A DNA stretch of 64,000 nt. It comes from Thermosyntropha lipolytica DSM 11003 (GTDB taxonomy: Bacteria; Bacillota; Syntrophomonadia; Syntrophomonadales; Syntrophomonadaceae). The stretch is from positions 1 through 64,000 of the forward strand of contig NZ_FQWY01000003.1 in assembly GCF_900129805.1 (NCBI RefSeq), written 5' to 3'. Positions 50,058 to 59,753 of this stretch are shown here, piece by piece (the stretch's first letter is position 1; each line of letters starts with the position of its first letter). The notes under the pieces are model-generated. The model was not told the DNA's origin. It did not search any database and saw only the letters and a program-made list of their open reading frames with translations. The position numbers and the translations under genes were made by a program.

Positions 50058-51428
50058 GTGAGTTTTTCCGCTGTAGTTCTGGCTGCCGGCAAAGGGGTAA
50101 GGATGAAATCTGATCTGCCCAAAGTGGTGCATAAAGTGGCAGGAAAGCCTATGATAGTACATGTGGTGGAAAATCTTAAACAGGCAGGGATTGAAGATAT
50201 AACCGTAGTGGTAGGGCATAAGCGGGAACTGGTAAAAGAGGTTTTAAGCCCTTTTAAAGTCAAATTTGCTCTGCAGGAAGAACAGCTGGGAACCGGACAT
50301 GCCCTTTTGCAGGCTAAAGACCAGGTGGATTTAGAGAGCACTTTGCTGGTTTTAGCCGGGGATACCCCGCTTTTGACAGCTGCCACCCTAAAAAGACTTA
50401 TATCTTTTCATGGCGAAAGCGGAGCCGTGGCTACGGTTTTATCGGCTGAGCTGGCTAATCCTTATGGCTATGGGCGTATTATAAGAGATAGTGATGATAA
50501 TCTGCTTAAAATCGTGGAAGAAAAGGATGCCTCTTTGGAGGAGAAAAAAATTACCGAAATCAATGCCGGGATTTATTGTTTTAAGGCCCGGGAAGTATTT
50601 GATGTTTTATTACATCTCGATACGGACAATGCACAAGGGGAATATTATCTAACTGATGTCTTCAGCCTTTTTAACCGGGAAGGTAAAACCGTAAAAGTTT
50701 TAAAGATCGAAGATAGTGAGGAGATACAGGGAATAAATGATAAACTGCAGCTTATAGAAGCCGAAAAGGTTATGCGGAGAAGAAAAAATAGGGCTTTGCT
50801 GCAGGAAGGGGTTATTATCATAGATCCTGATACCACCTTTATTGACAGTGAGGTTAAGATAGGGAAAGATACGGTAGTTATGCCTTTTAGCTTTATAGAA
50901 GGGAAAACGGTTATTGGCGAAAGATGTGAAATAGGTCCTTATACCCGTATAACTTCTTCCCTCATCGGTAATGATGTAATTATCGAAAGTTCTCGGATTA
51001 AAGAAGCCGAGATAGGAGACAGATGCGTAATAGGTCCTTTTGCTTATCTGCGTCCGGGAACGGTCTTAAAGGAAGATGTCAAGATTGGCGATTTTGTAGA
51101 AGTTAAAAAATCTATAATTGGCAGAGGGAGCAAGATTCCTCATTTAAGCTATGTAGGGGATGCGCTTTTAGGCTGTGAAGTCAATATAGGAGCCGGAACT
51201 ATTACCTGTAATTATGATGGGGTTAACAAACACCAGACGGTTATAGAAGATAAAGCTTTTATAGGCAGCAACACTAATCTGGTAGCTCCGGTAAAAATAG
51301 GGAAAGAAGCGGTAACCGGAGCCGGCTCTACGATTACCCGCGATGTGCCTGATTTTGCTCTGGCGGTAGAAAGAGCGGAACAGAAGCAGATTAGGGATTG
51401 GGCCAGGAGAAAGAAGAAAAAAGAATAG
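50058..51428 (+). CDS. glmU: Bifunctional GlmU: glucosamine-1-phosphate acetyltransferase and GlcNAc-1-P uridyltransferase
   Basis: Makes UDP-GlcNAc for peptidoglycan. 456 aa. The N-terminal pyrophosphorylase domain has LAAGKGVRMKSDLPKVVHKV. The C-terminal left-handed beta-helix from about residue 255 carries the hexapeptide repeats, with PFAYLRPGTVLKEDVKIGDF and NYDGVNKHQTVI for acetyl transfer. GTG at 50058 is preferred because the nearby ATG at 50053 runs straight into TGA. AAAGGAGAG upstream is the ribosome site. prs follows by 18 bases. Confidence 0.96.
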   Translation: MSFSAVVLAAGKGVRMKSDLPKVVHKVAGKPMIVHVVENLKQAGIEDITVVVGHKRELVKEVLSPFKVKFALQEEQLGTGHALLQAKDQVDLESTLLVLAGDTPLLTAATLKRLISFHGESGAVATVLSAELANPYGYGRIIRDSDDNLLKIVEEKDASLEEKKITEINAGIYCFKAREVFDVLLHLDTDNAQGEYYLTDVFSLFNREGKTVKVLKIEDSEEIQGINDKLQLIEAEKVMRRRKNRALLQEGVIIIDPDTTFIDSEVKIGKDTVVMPFSFIEGKTVIGERCEIGPYTRITSSLIGNDVIIESSRIKEAEIGDRCVIGPFAYLRPGTVLKEDVKIGDFVEVKKSIIGRGSKIPHLSYVGDALLGCEVNIGAGTITCNYDGVNKHQTVIEDKAFIGSNTNLVAPVKIGKEAVTGAGSTITRDVPDFALAVERAEQKQIRDWARRKKKKE

Positions 51429-51446
51429 CAGGAGGTAATTAACAAA

Positions 51447-52397
51447 ATGAAAGCATCCAGATGGCGGATGAAGCTTTTTACCGGCAATGCCAATCCGGCA
51501 CTGGCCGAGGAAATTGCATCTTATCTAGGGATCCCGGTAGGCAATGCTAAGGTTGCCCGCTTTGCCGATGGAGAAATAAGCTGTGTGGTTGATGAAAGTG
51601 TAAGAGGGGTAGATGTTTTTGTGGTGCAGCCTACCTGTCCCCCGGTAAATGAACACCTGATGGAGCTTCTGGTTATGATCGATGCCTTTAAAAGGGCTTC
51701 AGCGGCCCGCATAAATGCAGTTATTCCTTATTATGGCTATGCCCGGCAGGATCGCAAGACTAGAGCCCGTGATCCTATTACGGCTAAACTGGTGGCTAAC
51801 CTTATTTCGATAGCCGGAGCCCACCGGGTAGTAGCAGTTGACCTGCATGCCAACCAGATTCAGGGCTTTTTTGATATACCGGTTGACCATCTCCCCGGGG
51901 TGCCTACGATTGCCGAGTATTTTAAAAGTAAAAACCTTAAGAACCCGGTAGTGCTCTCCCCTGATGTAGGGGGAGTGACCAGGGCGCGGGATTTGGCAGC
52001 CCGGCTGGAAGCCCCTCTGGCAATTATAGATAAAAGAAGGCCGGCTCCTAATGTGTCAGAAGTAATGAATGTTATAGGTGATGTAGAAGGAAAATCAGTT
52101 ATAATAATAGATGATATAATAGATACGGCAGGGACTCTGTGTTCAGCTGCCCAGGTAATGAAGGAAAAGGGAGCGGTAGAAGTATATGGATGCTGCACCC
52201 ATCCTTTATTCTCCGGGCCGGCGGTAGAAAGGATGGCTGAAGCGCCATTTAAGGAAATCGTGATAACTAACACGATTCCTTTAAAAGAAGAAAAAAGGCT
52301 TCCCAATATGGTTGTTTTGTCAGTGGCCCCGCTGATCGGGGAGGCTATTCTTCGCATCCATGAAGATCTTTCGGTAAGCAAGCTTTTTGAGTCCTAA
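51447..52397 (+). CDS. prs: Ribose-phosphate pyrophosphokinase
   Basis: Makes PRPP from ribose 5-phosphate and ATP for nucleotide, His and Trp synthesis. 316 aa. [18 protein letters not shown] carries the signature, and [14 protein letters not shown] is the PRPP loop. The N-terminal [16 protein letters not shown] is typical. The ATG follows AGGAGG. Same order, glmU-prs-ctc, as in Bacillus. Confidence 0.97.
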   Translation: MKASRWRMKLFTGNANPALAEEIASYLGIPVGNAKVARFADGEISCVVDESVRGVDVFVVQPTCPPVNEHLMELLVMIDAFKRASAARINAVIPYYGYARQDRKTRARDPITAKLVANLISIAGAHRVVAVDLHANQIQGFFDIPVDHLPGVPTIAEYFKSKNLKNPVVLSPDVGGVTRARDLAARLEAPLAIIDKRRPAPNVSEVMNVIGDVEGKSVIIIDDIIDTAGTLCSAAQVMKEKGAVEVYGCCTHPLFSGPAVERMAEAPFKEIVITNTIPLKEEKRLPNMVVLSVAPLIGEAILRIHEDLSVSKLFES

Positions 52398-52403
52398 ATA
52401 TTT

Positions 52404-52433
52404 TTGGACATGCCTGTCTTTTGTTGTTATAAT
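52404..52433 (+). promoter_or_regulatory. Sigma-A promoter of rplY
   Basis: TTGGAC (52404-52409), an 18-bp spacer and a perfect TATAAT (52428-52433), 59 bases before the rplY ATG. Confidence 0.6.
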
Positions 52434-52491
52434 TTACTAATAATGGGGTAAAATGCTGACTATAATATTACTTAAGGAGGAGTGATATTAT

Positions 52492-53103
52492 ATGGCAGCA
52501 ATAATGGCCAGCATCAAAGGACAGAGGCGTGAAATAGGGACCAAAGGCAAGCTTAACCGGCTTAAAAAAGAAGGGTATGTGCCGGGTATAGTTTATGGCA
52601 AGACGAAAGAAGCCTTACCGATAGCGGTAAACTCCCGGCATATAAACAAGATTTTCAGCACCTACGGCTTTCGGGGGCTTTTTAACCTGGAAATCGAAGG
52701 GGAAGAAAAGCCGGTAACTGTTCTCTTACGAGAAATGCAGACCCATCCGGTAACCAAGGAAATGATCCATCTTGACTTTTTTGCTATCGATATGAATGAA
52801 GAGATAACCAGTGAAGTTCCTATCGTCATTGCAGGGGAAGAAGAAATCCTGAAGAAGGGCGGCATACTCCAGTTAGGGGTAAAAGAGGTAGAAGTGGAAT
52901 GTTTGCCTAAAGATTTGCCGGAGGCTATTATATGCGACATATCAGCTCTTGATATTGGGGATCATATGACGGTAGGCGATCTCAAGGCCCCGGCGGGAGT
53001 AAAGATAATAAGCGATCCCGATTCTATTGTCGTAACTATTCTGGCTCCGAAAGTAAGCGAAGAAGAAACTTCCCCGGCTGAAGAAACAGAAAGCGAAGCT
53101 TAA
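52492..53103 (+). CDS. rplY: 50S ribosomal protein bL25 (Ctc)
   Basis: 5S rRNA-binding ribosomal protein of the long Ctc type, 203 aa. The N-terminal L25 domain (about 1-95, with the RLKKEGYVPGIVYGK segment) is followed by the TL5-type beta domain (VKEVEVECLPKDLPE) and an acidic tail. In Bacillus Ctc is also a general stress protein. A separate promoter upstream suggests independent control. The ATG follows AAGGAGGAG. Confidence 0.95.
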   Translation: MAAIMASIKGQRREIGTKGKLNRLKKEGYVPGIVYGKTKEALPIAVNSRHINKIFSTYGFRGLFNLEIEGEEKPVTVLLREMQTHPVTKEMIHLDFFAIDMNEEITSEVPIVIAGEEEILKKGGILQLGVKEVEVECLPKDLPEAIICDISALDIGDHMTVGDLKAPAGVKIISDPDSIVVTILAPKVSEEETSPAEETESEA

Positions 53104-53119
53104 TTTTCTGCATAGCAAG

Positions 53120-53150
53120 TCCCCTGGCTTTAGGCCGGGGGATTTATTAT
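53120..53150 (+). terminator. Hairpin after rplY
   Basis: TCCCCTGGC and GCCGGGGGA form a 9-bp stem (one T-G) with a TTTAG loop; TTTATTAT follows. pth starts 20 bases later, so readthrough is likely. Confidence 0.6.
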
Positions 53151-53171
53151 GAAAAGCTAAGGTGATAAAAC

Positions 53172-53726
53172 ATGAAGATAATTGTAGGATTAGGCAATCC
53201 CGGAGCTAAATACAGGGAAACCAGACACAATGTAGGGTTCAAAGCTGTGGACGAGCTGGCTTTACGGTACCGGGTGGAAAAAGAAGAATGCAAATATAAC
53301 GGCCTTGTAGGGCATCTGCGTATAGAAAACGAAAAGGTACTGCTGGTAAAGCCTTTGACCTACATGAACTTAAGCGGCAAAGCGGTAGCCCCACTGGTGC
53401 ATTTTTATAAACTAGACCTTAAGGATGTACTGGTCATTTATGATGATATGGATCTGCCTTTAGGAGCTTTAAGGCTTAGAGCTAAGGGGGGAACTGGAGG
53501 CCATAAGGGGGTGCTTTCGGTTGCGGAAATGCTTAAAAGTCAGGATTTTCCCCGTATACGCATAGGAATAGGGCGCCCGCCTGCCGATACGATTGATTGG
53601 GTCCTGGGGGAGTTTACCCCGGAAGAAAAACCTGTAATCGAAGCGGCCGTAAAAAAGGCAGCTGATGCTGCGGTATGCTGGGTTTTGGAAGGCATAGAAA
53701 AGGCTATGAACAAGTATAATGGATAA
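53172..53726 (+). CDS. pth: Peptidyl-tRNA hydrolase
   Basis: Frees tRNA from stalled peptidyl-tRNA. 184 aa. VGLGNPGAKYRETRHNVGF contains the catalytic His19, with LLVKPLTYMNLSGKAV and YDDMDLPLG following. The ATG follows AAGGTGATAA. spoVC, the Bacillus homologue, also lies between ctc and fin. The candidate fin promoter starts just after its stop codon. Confidence 0.96.
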   Translation: MKIIVGLGNPGAKYRETRHNVGFKAVDELALRYRVEKEECKYNGLVGHLRIENEKVLLVKPLTYMNLSGKAVAPLVHFYKLDLKDVLVIYDDMDLPLGALRLRAKGGTGGHKGVLSVAEMLKSQDFPRIRIGIGRPPADTIDWVLGEFTPEEKPVIEAAVKKAADAAVCWVLEGIEKAMNKYNG

Positions 53727-53729
53727 AAG

Positions 53730-53760
53730 GTATATTTGCCTCTTTGCGCAGGGAAAAATA
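53730..53760 (+). promoter_or_regulatory. Candidate sigma-F promoter of fin
   Basis: GTATA (53730-53734), a 16-base spacer and GGGAAAAATA (53751-53760), a perfect GGNRANAMTW. The -10 is identical to that before gin. B. subtilis fin is transcribed by sigma-F, which Fin then inhibits. Confidence 0.55.
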
Positions 53761-53787
53761 TTTACAAAAAGCAAAGGGGCGGGGAAG

Positions 53788-53952
53788 ATGAAAATCTACC
53801 ACATATGCGGGTTTTGTGATAAGGTATTTAGTGTATCAATATGTGATGAGGAAAAAGAAGGAATGCACCAGCTTCTGGGAGTCTGTCCGGAATGCAGTGA
53901 GGAACTGGCCTGGCAGCATGATGCGCTTATTTTTAAGGTTTACGAACATTAA
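53788..53952 (+). CDS. fin: Anti-sigma-F factor Fin (YabK)
   Basis: A 54-aa zinc-binding protein. In B. subtilis Fin binds sigma-F and helps switch the forespore to sigma-G. Cys7 and Cys10 (HICGFC) and the second pair CPEC near residue 32 give the two knuckles. The C-terminal half is shorter than in Bacillus. The ATG at 53788 is chosen because the product then matches YabK, with GGGGCGGGGAAG upstream. A longer frame starting in pth adds no conserved sequence. The pth-fin-mfd position is diagnostic. Confidence 0.85.
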   Translation: MKIYHICGFCDKVFSVSICDEEKEGMHQLLGVCPECSEELAWQHDALIFKVYEH

Positions 53953-53989
53953 GCGGTTTATCACCTTTTAACGGTGCGGAGGGTTAAAT

Positions 53990-56900
53990 TTGGGACGCGA
54001 TTTTTGGGATAAGCTGATTACGGCTTTGGAAGAAGGAAATGTTATTTTAAGTGGGCTTGCAGGAACAGCTCAGGCCTTTTTTTTGAGCCGTTTACTGGAG
54101 ACATCAGGCAGGATTTTGGTCCTGGTCGAAAGTGAAGAAAAAGCTTATGATTTAGCCCACCTGCTTAAAGAGGGGGGCTTAAAGGACCAGGTCTTTGTGT
54201 TTCCCGGGCGCAGCCTGGTTTTTATTAAAGAAAATTATGCCCTCTCAGAAGTAGAAAGGATTACTGCCCTCTATACTGCCCTTTATCATCCCCGCCAAAA
54301 GAGTATATTTATAGCTACTCCTGATGGTATTCTGCATCCCGTCCTCTCACCTTTACAGATGAAAGAAAAGACCCTGTATTTAAAAAAAGAGGGAGAATAT
54401 GAGCGGGAGGAGATAATTAAAAACCTGGTCGAATGCGGGTATATAAGGGTAAGCACGGTAAGAAACCGGGGGGAATTTGCCTTAAGGGGCGGGATTTTGG
54501 ATATTTACCCCCTTAATGAAAAAGACCCCTTACGGATTGAGTTTTTTGGCGATATGGTTGATTCGGTAAGGTATTTTGATGTCCAAACCCAGAAGTCGGG
54601 AAAAAAGAAGGATGAAGCGCGCATTATACCGGCTGATGATTTCTGTGCGCAAGATTTAAAAGGGTCTCTATTCGATTATCTGGGGCCTAATGTGACTATA
54701 TTTTTTGATGAACCGGTAAATTTTTATCAGGCCTGGGAAAGAGCAGGCAGGCGGTATAAAGATCTACTAAAAGAAGCCCGCCAAGCAGGTAAAGAGATAA
54801 GGGAACTTCCCCTGCTTGACCGGAAGGATATAGAAAAATATACCGTGAGGAAAACGGTTTTTCACTCTTTTTTCCCGGGCCATATGACTGATGTAAAAGC
54901 AGTCTTTAGGGAGCATATTGTGCAAAAAGAACTGGAGCCTTTTTATGTTAACCGGGATCTGCTTTTTTCCCGCATAAAAGAATGGCAGGATAAAGGTTAT
55001 AAAGTAGAGATAGGGATAAGAGATGAACACTTAAAAAAGCTTATCCTGAGCGAGATGCTGGAAAGGAATATTTCCGGGGTAGAATTCAGAGATGGTGGGG
55101 TGGAAAAAGGCTTTGTAAGCCCTACCTTTAAACTGGCTTTAATCGGCGAAAGAGATATTTTTAGAAAATCTTCCCCCATGCGGGCTAAAAAAAGCCGGAG
55201 AGGCAAGAGGGAAGAGACTATTATCCTGGAAGATTTAAAAATAGGCGATTATGTGGTCCATGAAAATTACGGCATAGGGATATTCCGGGGAATAACTCAA
55301 GCCAGGGTAGATAACCTGATCCGCGAATATGTGCTTATAGAATATAGAGGAGGAGATAAGCTTTATCTCCCGCTGGATAAGATAGACAAACTTTATAAGT
55401 ACAGCGGGATGGGAGAAAAAGAACCGCGCCTTAGCAAACTGGGAGGCAGTGAATGGGAGAGAACCCGCAAAAAAGTAGAAGAATCAGTAAGGGAAATGGC
55501 TAAAGAGCTTATCTCTATCTATGCTGCCCGGGAAGCAGAGGAAGGTTATGCTTTTTCCCCTGATACTCCCTGGCAGAAGGAGTTTGAGGATGCCTTCCCT
55601 TATGAAGAAACCCCGGACCAGCTTAAAGCTATTGAAGAGGTAAAGCGGGATATGGAAAGCCCCCGGCCTATGGAAAGGCTGATATGCGGGGATGTCGGTT
55701 ATGGCAAAACCGAGGTGGCGATGCGGGCAGCCTTTAAGGCCGTTATGGATGGCAAACAGGTAGCCCTCCTGGTTCCTACCACCATACTGGCGGAACAGCA
55801 TTATCAAACCTTTAAGGCCAGGTTTGCAGGGTATCCGGTGGTTATCGAATGTTTAAGCCGTTTTCGAACAGGAAGAGAACAGAAAAAGATTGTCGAGGAT
55901 TTAAAAAAAGGGGTAGTAGATTTAGTGATAGGAACCCATCGGCTTTTGTCGGCCGATGTGCAGTTTAAAGACTTAGGCCTCTTAATCATTGATGAAGAAC
56001 ATCGCTTCGGGGTAAGGCAGAAAGAGAAAATAAGGCTTTTAAAAAAAACCGTGGATGTTTTAAGCCTTTCCGCTACCCCTATTCCCCGGAGCCTGCATAT
56101 GGCCTTAACCGGGCTCAAGGATATGAGTGTGATTGAGACCCCTCCGGAAGGAAGGTATCCGGTTACTACCTATGTCATGGAATATAATGAAGAGATAATA
56201 AAAGAAGCGATCCAGCTGGAGATAGAGCGGGGAGGACAGGTGTTTTTCGTCCATAACCGCATCGAAGATATTTATAAGGTAAAGGAAGATCTGCAAAAAC
56301 TTTTGCCCTGCCTCAAGATAGCCGTAGGGCATGGGAGGATGGAAGAAGAAGAGTTATCCCGGATAATGATGGATTTTATCCAAGGGGAATATAATCTTCT
56401 TCTGTGTACCACGATTATTGAATCAGGTTTGGATATGCCGAATGTCAATACTATAATCGTTGATGAAGCTGATAAAATGGGGTTGGCCCAGCTTTATCAG
56501 CTGCGGGGCCGGGTGGGCAGATCCAACCGTTTGGCTTATGCTTACCTTACCTATCGGCCTTATAAGGTGCTTACCGAAGAAGCCCAGAAGAGGCTTAATG
56601 CTATGCGGGAATTTAATGAGCTGGGGGCCGGTATGAAGATTGCCCTGCGCGACCTGGAGATAAGGGGGGCCGGCAATATATTAGGCCCGGAACAGCACGG
56701 GCATATTCAGGCCGTAGGTTTTGATCTTTACTGCCGGCTTTTGGAAGAAGAGACTGCCCGTCTGCGGGGAGAAAAGAAAAGGGAAGAAAGAGAAGCTCCT
56801 CAGGTAGATATAGACCTGGATTATTATATACCTGACAGCTATATTCCGGATCTGGGAAGCAAGGTGCGCATTTACCGGCGGCTTCTTTTAGCCTCCGATT

Positions 56901-57199
56901 TGAAGGAACTAGAAGAGATAAAGAGAGAGCTTTTAGACAGATTTGGCCCTTTGCCTTTGCCGGTGGAAAATTTCCTGCGCATCGCTTCTCTGCGCATAAT
57001 GGCCAAAGACAAAGATATACGCGTTTTGAAGCATAGAAAGGGGAGAATAGATATAAGCCTTAATCATCCCCTGCCGGAAGGGATAACTTCTCTGCCGGGG
57101 AGGATAAAGGTAAAAAAAGTGGACGACCACACCATGCAGCTTTACTGGGCAGGAACTGAAGGTATAAAAGGTTTAGAAGAGGTTTTATCCCTTATTTAA
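53990..57199 (+). CDS. mfd: Transcription-repair coupling factor
   Basis: Displaces stalled RNA polymerase and recruits UvrA to transcribed-strand lesions. 1069 aa, slightly shorter than Bacillus Mfd. An N-terminal UvrB-like region, the RNAP-interacting domain (GDYVVHENYGIGIFRGI), then the RecG-like motor with Walker A GDVGYGKTE (about 567-575) and IDEEHRFG (Walker B) and the TRG motif follow. TRCF domain at the C-terminus (PEGITSLPGRIKVKKVD). TTG at 53990 follows GGAGGG. The stop codon overlaps that of the convergent ger gene. Confidence 0.97.
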   Translation: MGRDFWDKLITALEEGNVILSGLAGTAQAFFLSRLLETSGRILVLVESEEKAYDLAHLLKEGGLKDQVFVFPGRSLVFIKENYALSEVERITALYTALYHPRQKSIFIATPDGILHPVLSPLQMKEKTLYLKKEGEYEREEIIKNLVECGYIRVSTVRNRGEFALRGGILDIYPLNEKDPLRIEFFGDMVDSVRYFDVQTQKSGKKKDEARIIPADDFCAQDLKGSLFDYLGPNVTIFFDEPVNFYQAWERAGRRYKDLLKEARQAGKEIRELPLLDRKDIEKYTVRKTVFHSFFPGHMTDVKAVFREHIVQKELEPFYVNRDLLFSRIKEWQDKGYKVEIGIRDEHLKKLILSEMLERNISGVEFRDGGVEKGFVSPTFKLALIGERDIFRKSSPMRAKKSRRGKREETIILEDLKIGDYVVHENYGIGIFRGITQARVDNLIREYVLIEYRGGDKLYLPLDKIDKLYKYSGMGEKEPRLSKLGGSEWERTRKKVEESVREMAKELISIYAAREAEEGYAFSPDTPWQKEFEDAFPYEETPDQLKAIEEVKRDMESPRPMERLICGDVGYGKTEVAMRAAFKAVMDGKQVALLVPTTILAEQHYQTFKARFAGYPVVIECLSRFRTGREQKKIVEDLKKGVVDLVIGTHRLLSADVQFKDLGLLIIDEEHRFGVRQKEKIRLLKKTVDVLSLSATPIPRSLHMALTGLKDMSVIETPPEGRYPVTTYVMEYNEEIIKEAIQLEIERGGQVFFVHNRIEDIYKVKEDLQKLLPCLKIAVGHGRMEEEELSRIMMDFIQGEYNLLLCTTIIESGLDMPNVNTIIVDEADKMGLAQLYQLRGRVGRSNRLAYAYLTYRPYKVLTEEAQKRLNAMREFNELGAGMKIALRDLEIRGAGNILGPEQHGHIQAVGFDLYCRLLEEETARLRGEKKREEREAPQVDIDLDYYIPDSYIPDLGSKVRIYRRLLLASDLKELEEIKRELLDRFGPLPLPVENFLRIASLRIMAKDKDIRVLKHRKGRIDISLNHPLPEGITSLPGRIKVKKVDDHTMQLYWAGTEGIKGLEEVLSLI

Positions 57200-58299
57200 G
57201 CCTGTTTTCCCGGTGACAATCCGGGAGACAGGCTTTGAGCTTTAAAGCGGGCGGCCAGCCATACCAGTGTAGGATAAAGCACATGTACGGGAAGATTATG
57301 GAAAGGGGCGGCAAAAGATTCCACCGACATAAATTCTATATCTGAAGGGAACATTACTAGCGTAAATATTGCTATACATAATCCAGCGGGTATAATGACG
57401 GTTTTATAGTCTTTGAGGGAAAAAAGGCTTTTTAAGCACAGGACAAAGCTTTGATGGGATAAAATAATAGCCATGAAATTAGTTATCGACCACATGATAA
57501 AAAAGAAAAGCTCAATGCGCTGAAAGGTGGAAAAGCGTATGAGGAGCAGGACTTCGTACAGGGGAAAGCGGACTATCCCCATCAGTTCCTGGCCCAGGGC
57601 GGCTACCACCAGCAGGCTGCGTATTACGAGAATAATAACCCCGATAAAAAACCATATATAGATGGTTTTTTTATTTTTTGACAAATCTGCTACGAAAGGA
57701 AGCAGCATGGCCATGAGGCTTATTTCTCCATAAGGCCAGTTAGAGCCGAATACGACACCGGCCAGAACCGGTTTAAAGCTGGCCAGAATCGGGGTTAAGC
57801 TTTGCAGATTGGCTACGGTAAAAAAAGGTACGGTTATGGCTGCCAGAACGAGAGGGATTATTATCCACAGCAAGATTTCTCCCAGGCGGGCCAGGCTGTT
57901 TATGCCCCGGTAAAGGACATAAGAAGAGGCCGCGATAAGAAGGATTACCAGAAGTGTTTCTGCCAGCCCGGGAAAAATAATGACCATCAATACCAGCATA
58001 TCATACATATAAAGCGTGCCTACCAGGAAGACGACCCAGGAATAAATAAGGCTTAAGGCAAGACCTAGAGGTTTTCCCAGTACCTGAGTGCTTATCTCTA
58101 TTATGCTGAGGCCGGGAAACCGGTTTTGCAGGTTAACCGTAAGGGATATTATATATAAGCCGGTTAAGGAAGCGATAAGGGAAGCTGCCCAGCAATCCCT
58201 TCCTGCTATGCCTTCCGGAACAAAAATAAAAGCACTTCCCAGTATGAGAAACAGAAGCAGTATGCCGAATTGATTGCTGTTTATAATATCTTTAGCCAT
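57196..58299 (-). CDS. Spore germination protein, GerAB-type (second copy)
   Basis: A 367-aa member of the amino acid/polyamine/APC-related GerAB family with about ten helices; it senses the germinant in the spore inner membrane. IIDNxQFGILLLFLILGSAFIF-like start, EISLMAMLLPFVADLSKN in the middle. It is the last gene of the minus-strand ger cluster. Its TAA shares four bases with the mfd stop on the other strand. The gene at 62797 is a second, diverged GerAB copy. Confidence 0.88.
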   Translation of the reverse strand: MAKDIINSNQFGILLLFLILGSAFIFVPEGIAGRDCWAASLIASLTGLYIISLTVNLQNRFPGLSIIEISTQVLGKPLGLALSLIYSWVVFLVGTLYMYDMLVLMVIIFPGLAETLLVILLIAASSYVLYRGINSLARLGEILLWIIIPLVLAAITVPFFTVANLQSLTPILASFKPVLAGVVFGSNWPYGEISLMAMLLPFVADLSKNKKTIYIWFFIGVIILVIRSLLVVAALGQELMGIVRFPLYEVLLLIRFSTFQRIELFFFIMWSITNFMAIILSHQSFVLCLKSLFSLKDYKTVIIPAGLCIAIFTLVMFPSDIEFMSVESFAAPFHNLPVHVLYPTLVWLAARFKAQSLSPGLSPGKQA

Positions 58300-58318
58300 T
58301 TTTTTACCTCCTTAGAAT

Positions 58319-58552
58319 TTATGATAGTCCCAGCAACTTCATAAAGGCATCTCCGGCTGGTTTTACGAAAAAAAGGATGCGGTTAGGATTGGGCAAAAAA
58401 GATAGATTAAAATGTATTTCTATACTGTATAGGAAAGCGGCTAAGATTAAAAAAAGGGCCACCAGCAGGTCTTTCCAGCTTCTTTCCTCTCTTATTTTTT
58501 TTATTTCCAGGATGGCAAAAGTTATCACCATAGTTATTACCAGATAAAGCAT
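58319..58552 (-). CDS. Small two-helix membrane protein, GerD-subunit-like (2TM type)
   Basis: A 77-aa protein with two membrane helices (about 1-15 and 28-45), separated by a Lys/Glu-rich loop (IKKIREERSWKD). Small two-helix proteins encoded with ger operons are the D subunits described for some receptors; they are not homologous to the lipoprotein GerD. It lies between GerAC-type and GerAB-type genes. The same position is held by the 68-aa protein at 59754. Sequence alone would not identify it. Confidence 0.7.
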   Translation of the reverse strand: MLYLVITMVITFAILEIKKIREERSWKDLLVALFLILAAFLYSIEIHFNLSFLPNPNRILFFVKPAGDAFMKLLGLS

Positions 58553-58570
58553 GGATTATCCCTTTCTCCT

Positions 58571-59734
58571 TTATTGTTCTTGGGGCTGATATACTTTATG
58601 GATAAGATAGGTATTTTTTATTTTCGCCTGGACTTCTACTTCATAATCTATTTCCGGATATACCTCTTTCCAGTTGGTGCCGATTTTCTCCCATTCTTCC
58701 GGCATATAGCGGTAAACAGCCAGGCCAAATCCCAGTATATCGCTGTTAAGCTTTTGGGCTTTTTCCACACAGGCGGTAATATCGCCTGTAATCTGCTTTA
58801 TGACCTCCTTTTCTAAAACGGCTATTTTTTCCGGGGTAAGTATTTCTTCTTTTCCCTGAATGCCCAGAATATTAAGTTCGGCTTCGGTTTTAAGGGAAAT
58901 TATAATTTGCGCATCTTTTTTTACCGGTTTTATGCTGCTTTTAAAACGGGTTATTTCCAGGTCTATAGACCGGCAGCCGGCAAAAGGGGACTTAAGGGTA
59001 ATAATGCCTCCCTGGGGCTTTTCCGGCAGTAAAAAGCGATAGCCCCGGCTTTCTTTTTCATCAAGGCTGCCGGTCATTTTATCTCCATTGAAGACGGCCA
59101 TCCCTTCGATGGTTAAAATATTGTTCCCTTTTATATCTTTAGTTATTACTACCTGAGGAGCGATAGGATCTATGCCGGGGGTAGCGAGACGCGAGAGAAA
59201 ATGCAGCATATCCATCCTGGTATAGCTGCCCAGCATAGTTTCCTGGAATTCGAGTATTTTCATGATACCACGCGAAGAGCAGAGAGAAAGAGGACAGCTG
59301 CTTTGAAAAATTTGCTCAGGCTTATCATAAGGGCTTATAAGGACAATAACATCATGTCTGACATTGCGGTTGCGGGCAAAGAAGTCAGCTATTCCTCCCA
59401 AACCGCGATGGGCCAGCTCGCCGCCAATGATTAACACATCGGCATGTGACCATAAAGGCAGGCGCGGGACCATGAGCATGACCCGGCGCGCCCCCTCGGT
59501 TATACTTTCTCCCTGGGTAGATATGTTTTCTACCTGCTGGGTAAAGGAAATTGGCTTTTGCGGTTCTACCGGTTTGTTCAGCTGGACCGTAAAATCCAGG
59601 CTGCCTTCTTCATTGCTATCTATCCCTATTCCGGCACATATTGCCGTCTGGGTAGTTTCTATGCGGTCATAACAGCCGCTTAACAGGGAAGAAAAGAATA
59701 ATATTATGATAAAAAAGCTTAATTTTTTGGGCAT
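58571..59734 (-). CDS. Spore germination lipoprotein, GerAC-type (copy 2)
   Basis: A 387-aa lipoprotein subunit of a nutrient germinant receptor. Lipobox LLSGC, followed by the family start YDRIETTQTAICAGIGID. Conserved PRLPLWSHADVLIIGGELA and the FNGDKMTGSLDEKESRGYRF segment. ATG at 59734 is chosen because GGGAG lies six bases upstream; the longer frame runs into the two-helix gene. It is a paralogue of the GerAC-type gene at 59979, clearly diverged. Confidence 0.92.
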   Translation of the reverse strand: MPKKLSFFIIILFFSSLLSGCYDRIETTQTAICAGIGIDSNEEGSLDFTVQLNKPVEPQKPISFTQQVENISTQGESITEGARRVMLMVPRLPLWSHADVLIIGGELAHRGLGGIADFFARNRNVRHDVIVLISPYDKPEQIFQSSCPLSLCSSRGIMKILEFQETMLGSYTRMDMLHFLSRLATPGIDPIAPQVVITKDIKGNNILTIEGMAVFNGDKMTGSLDEKESRGYRFLLPEKPQGGIITLKSPFAGCRSIDLEITRFKSSIKPVKKDAQIIISLKTEAELNILGIQGKEEILTPEKIAVLEKEVIKQITGDITACVEKAQKLNSDILGFGLAVYRYMPEEWEKIGTNWKEVYPEIDYEVEVQAKIKNTYLIHKVYQPQEQ

Positions 59735-59753
59735 AGCTACTCCCGCCTGTATT

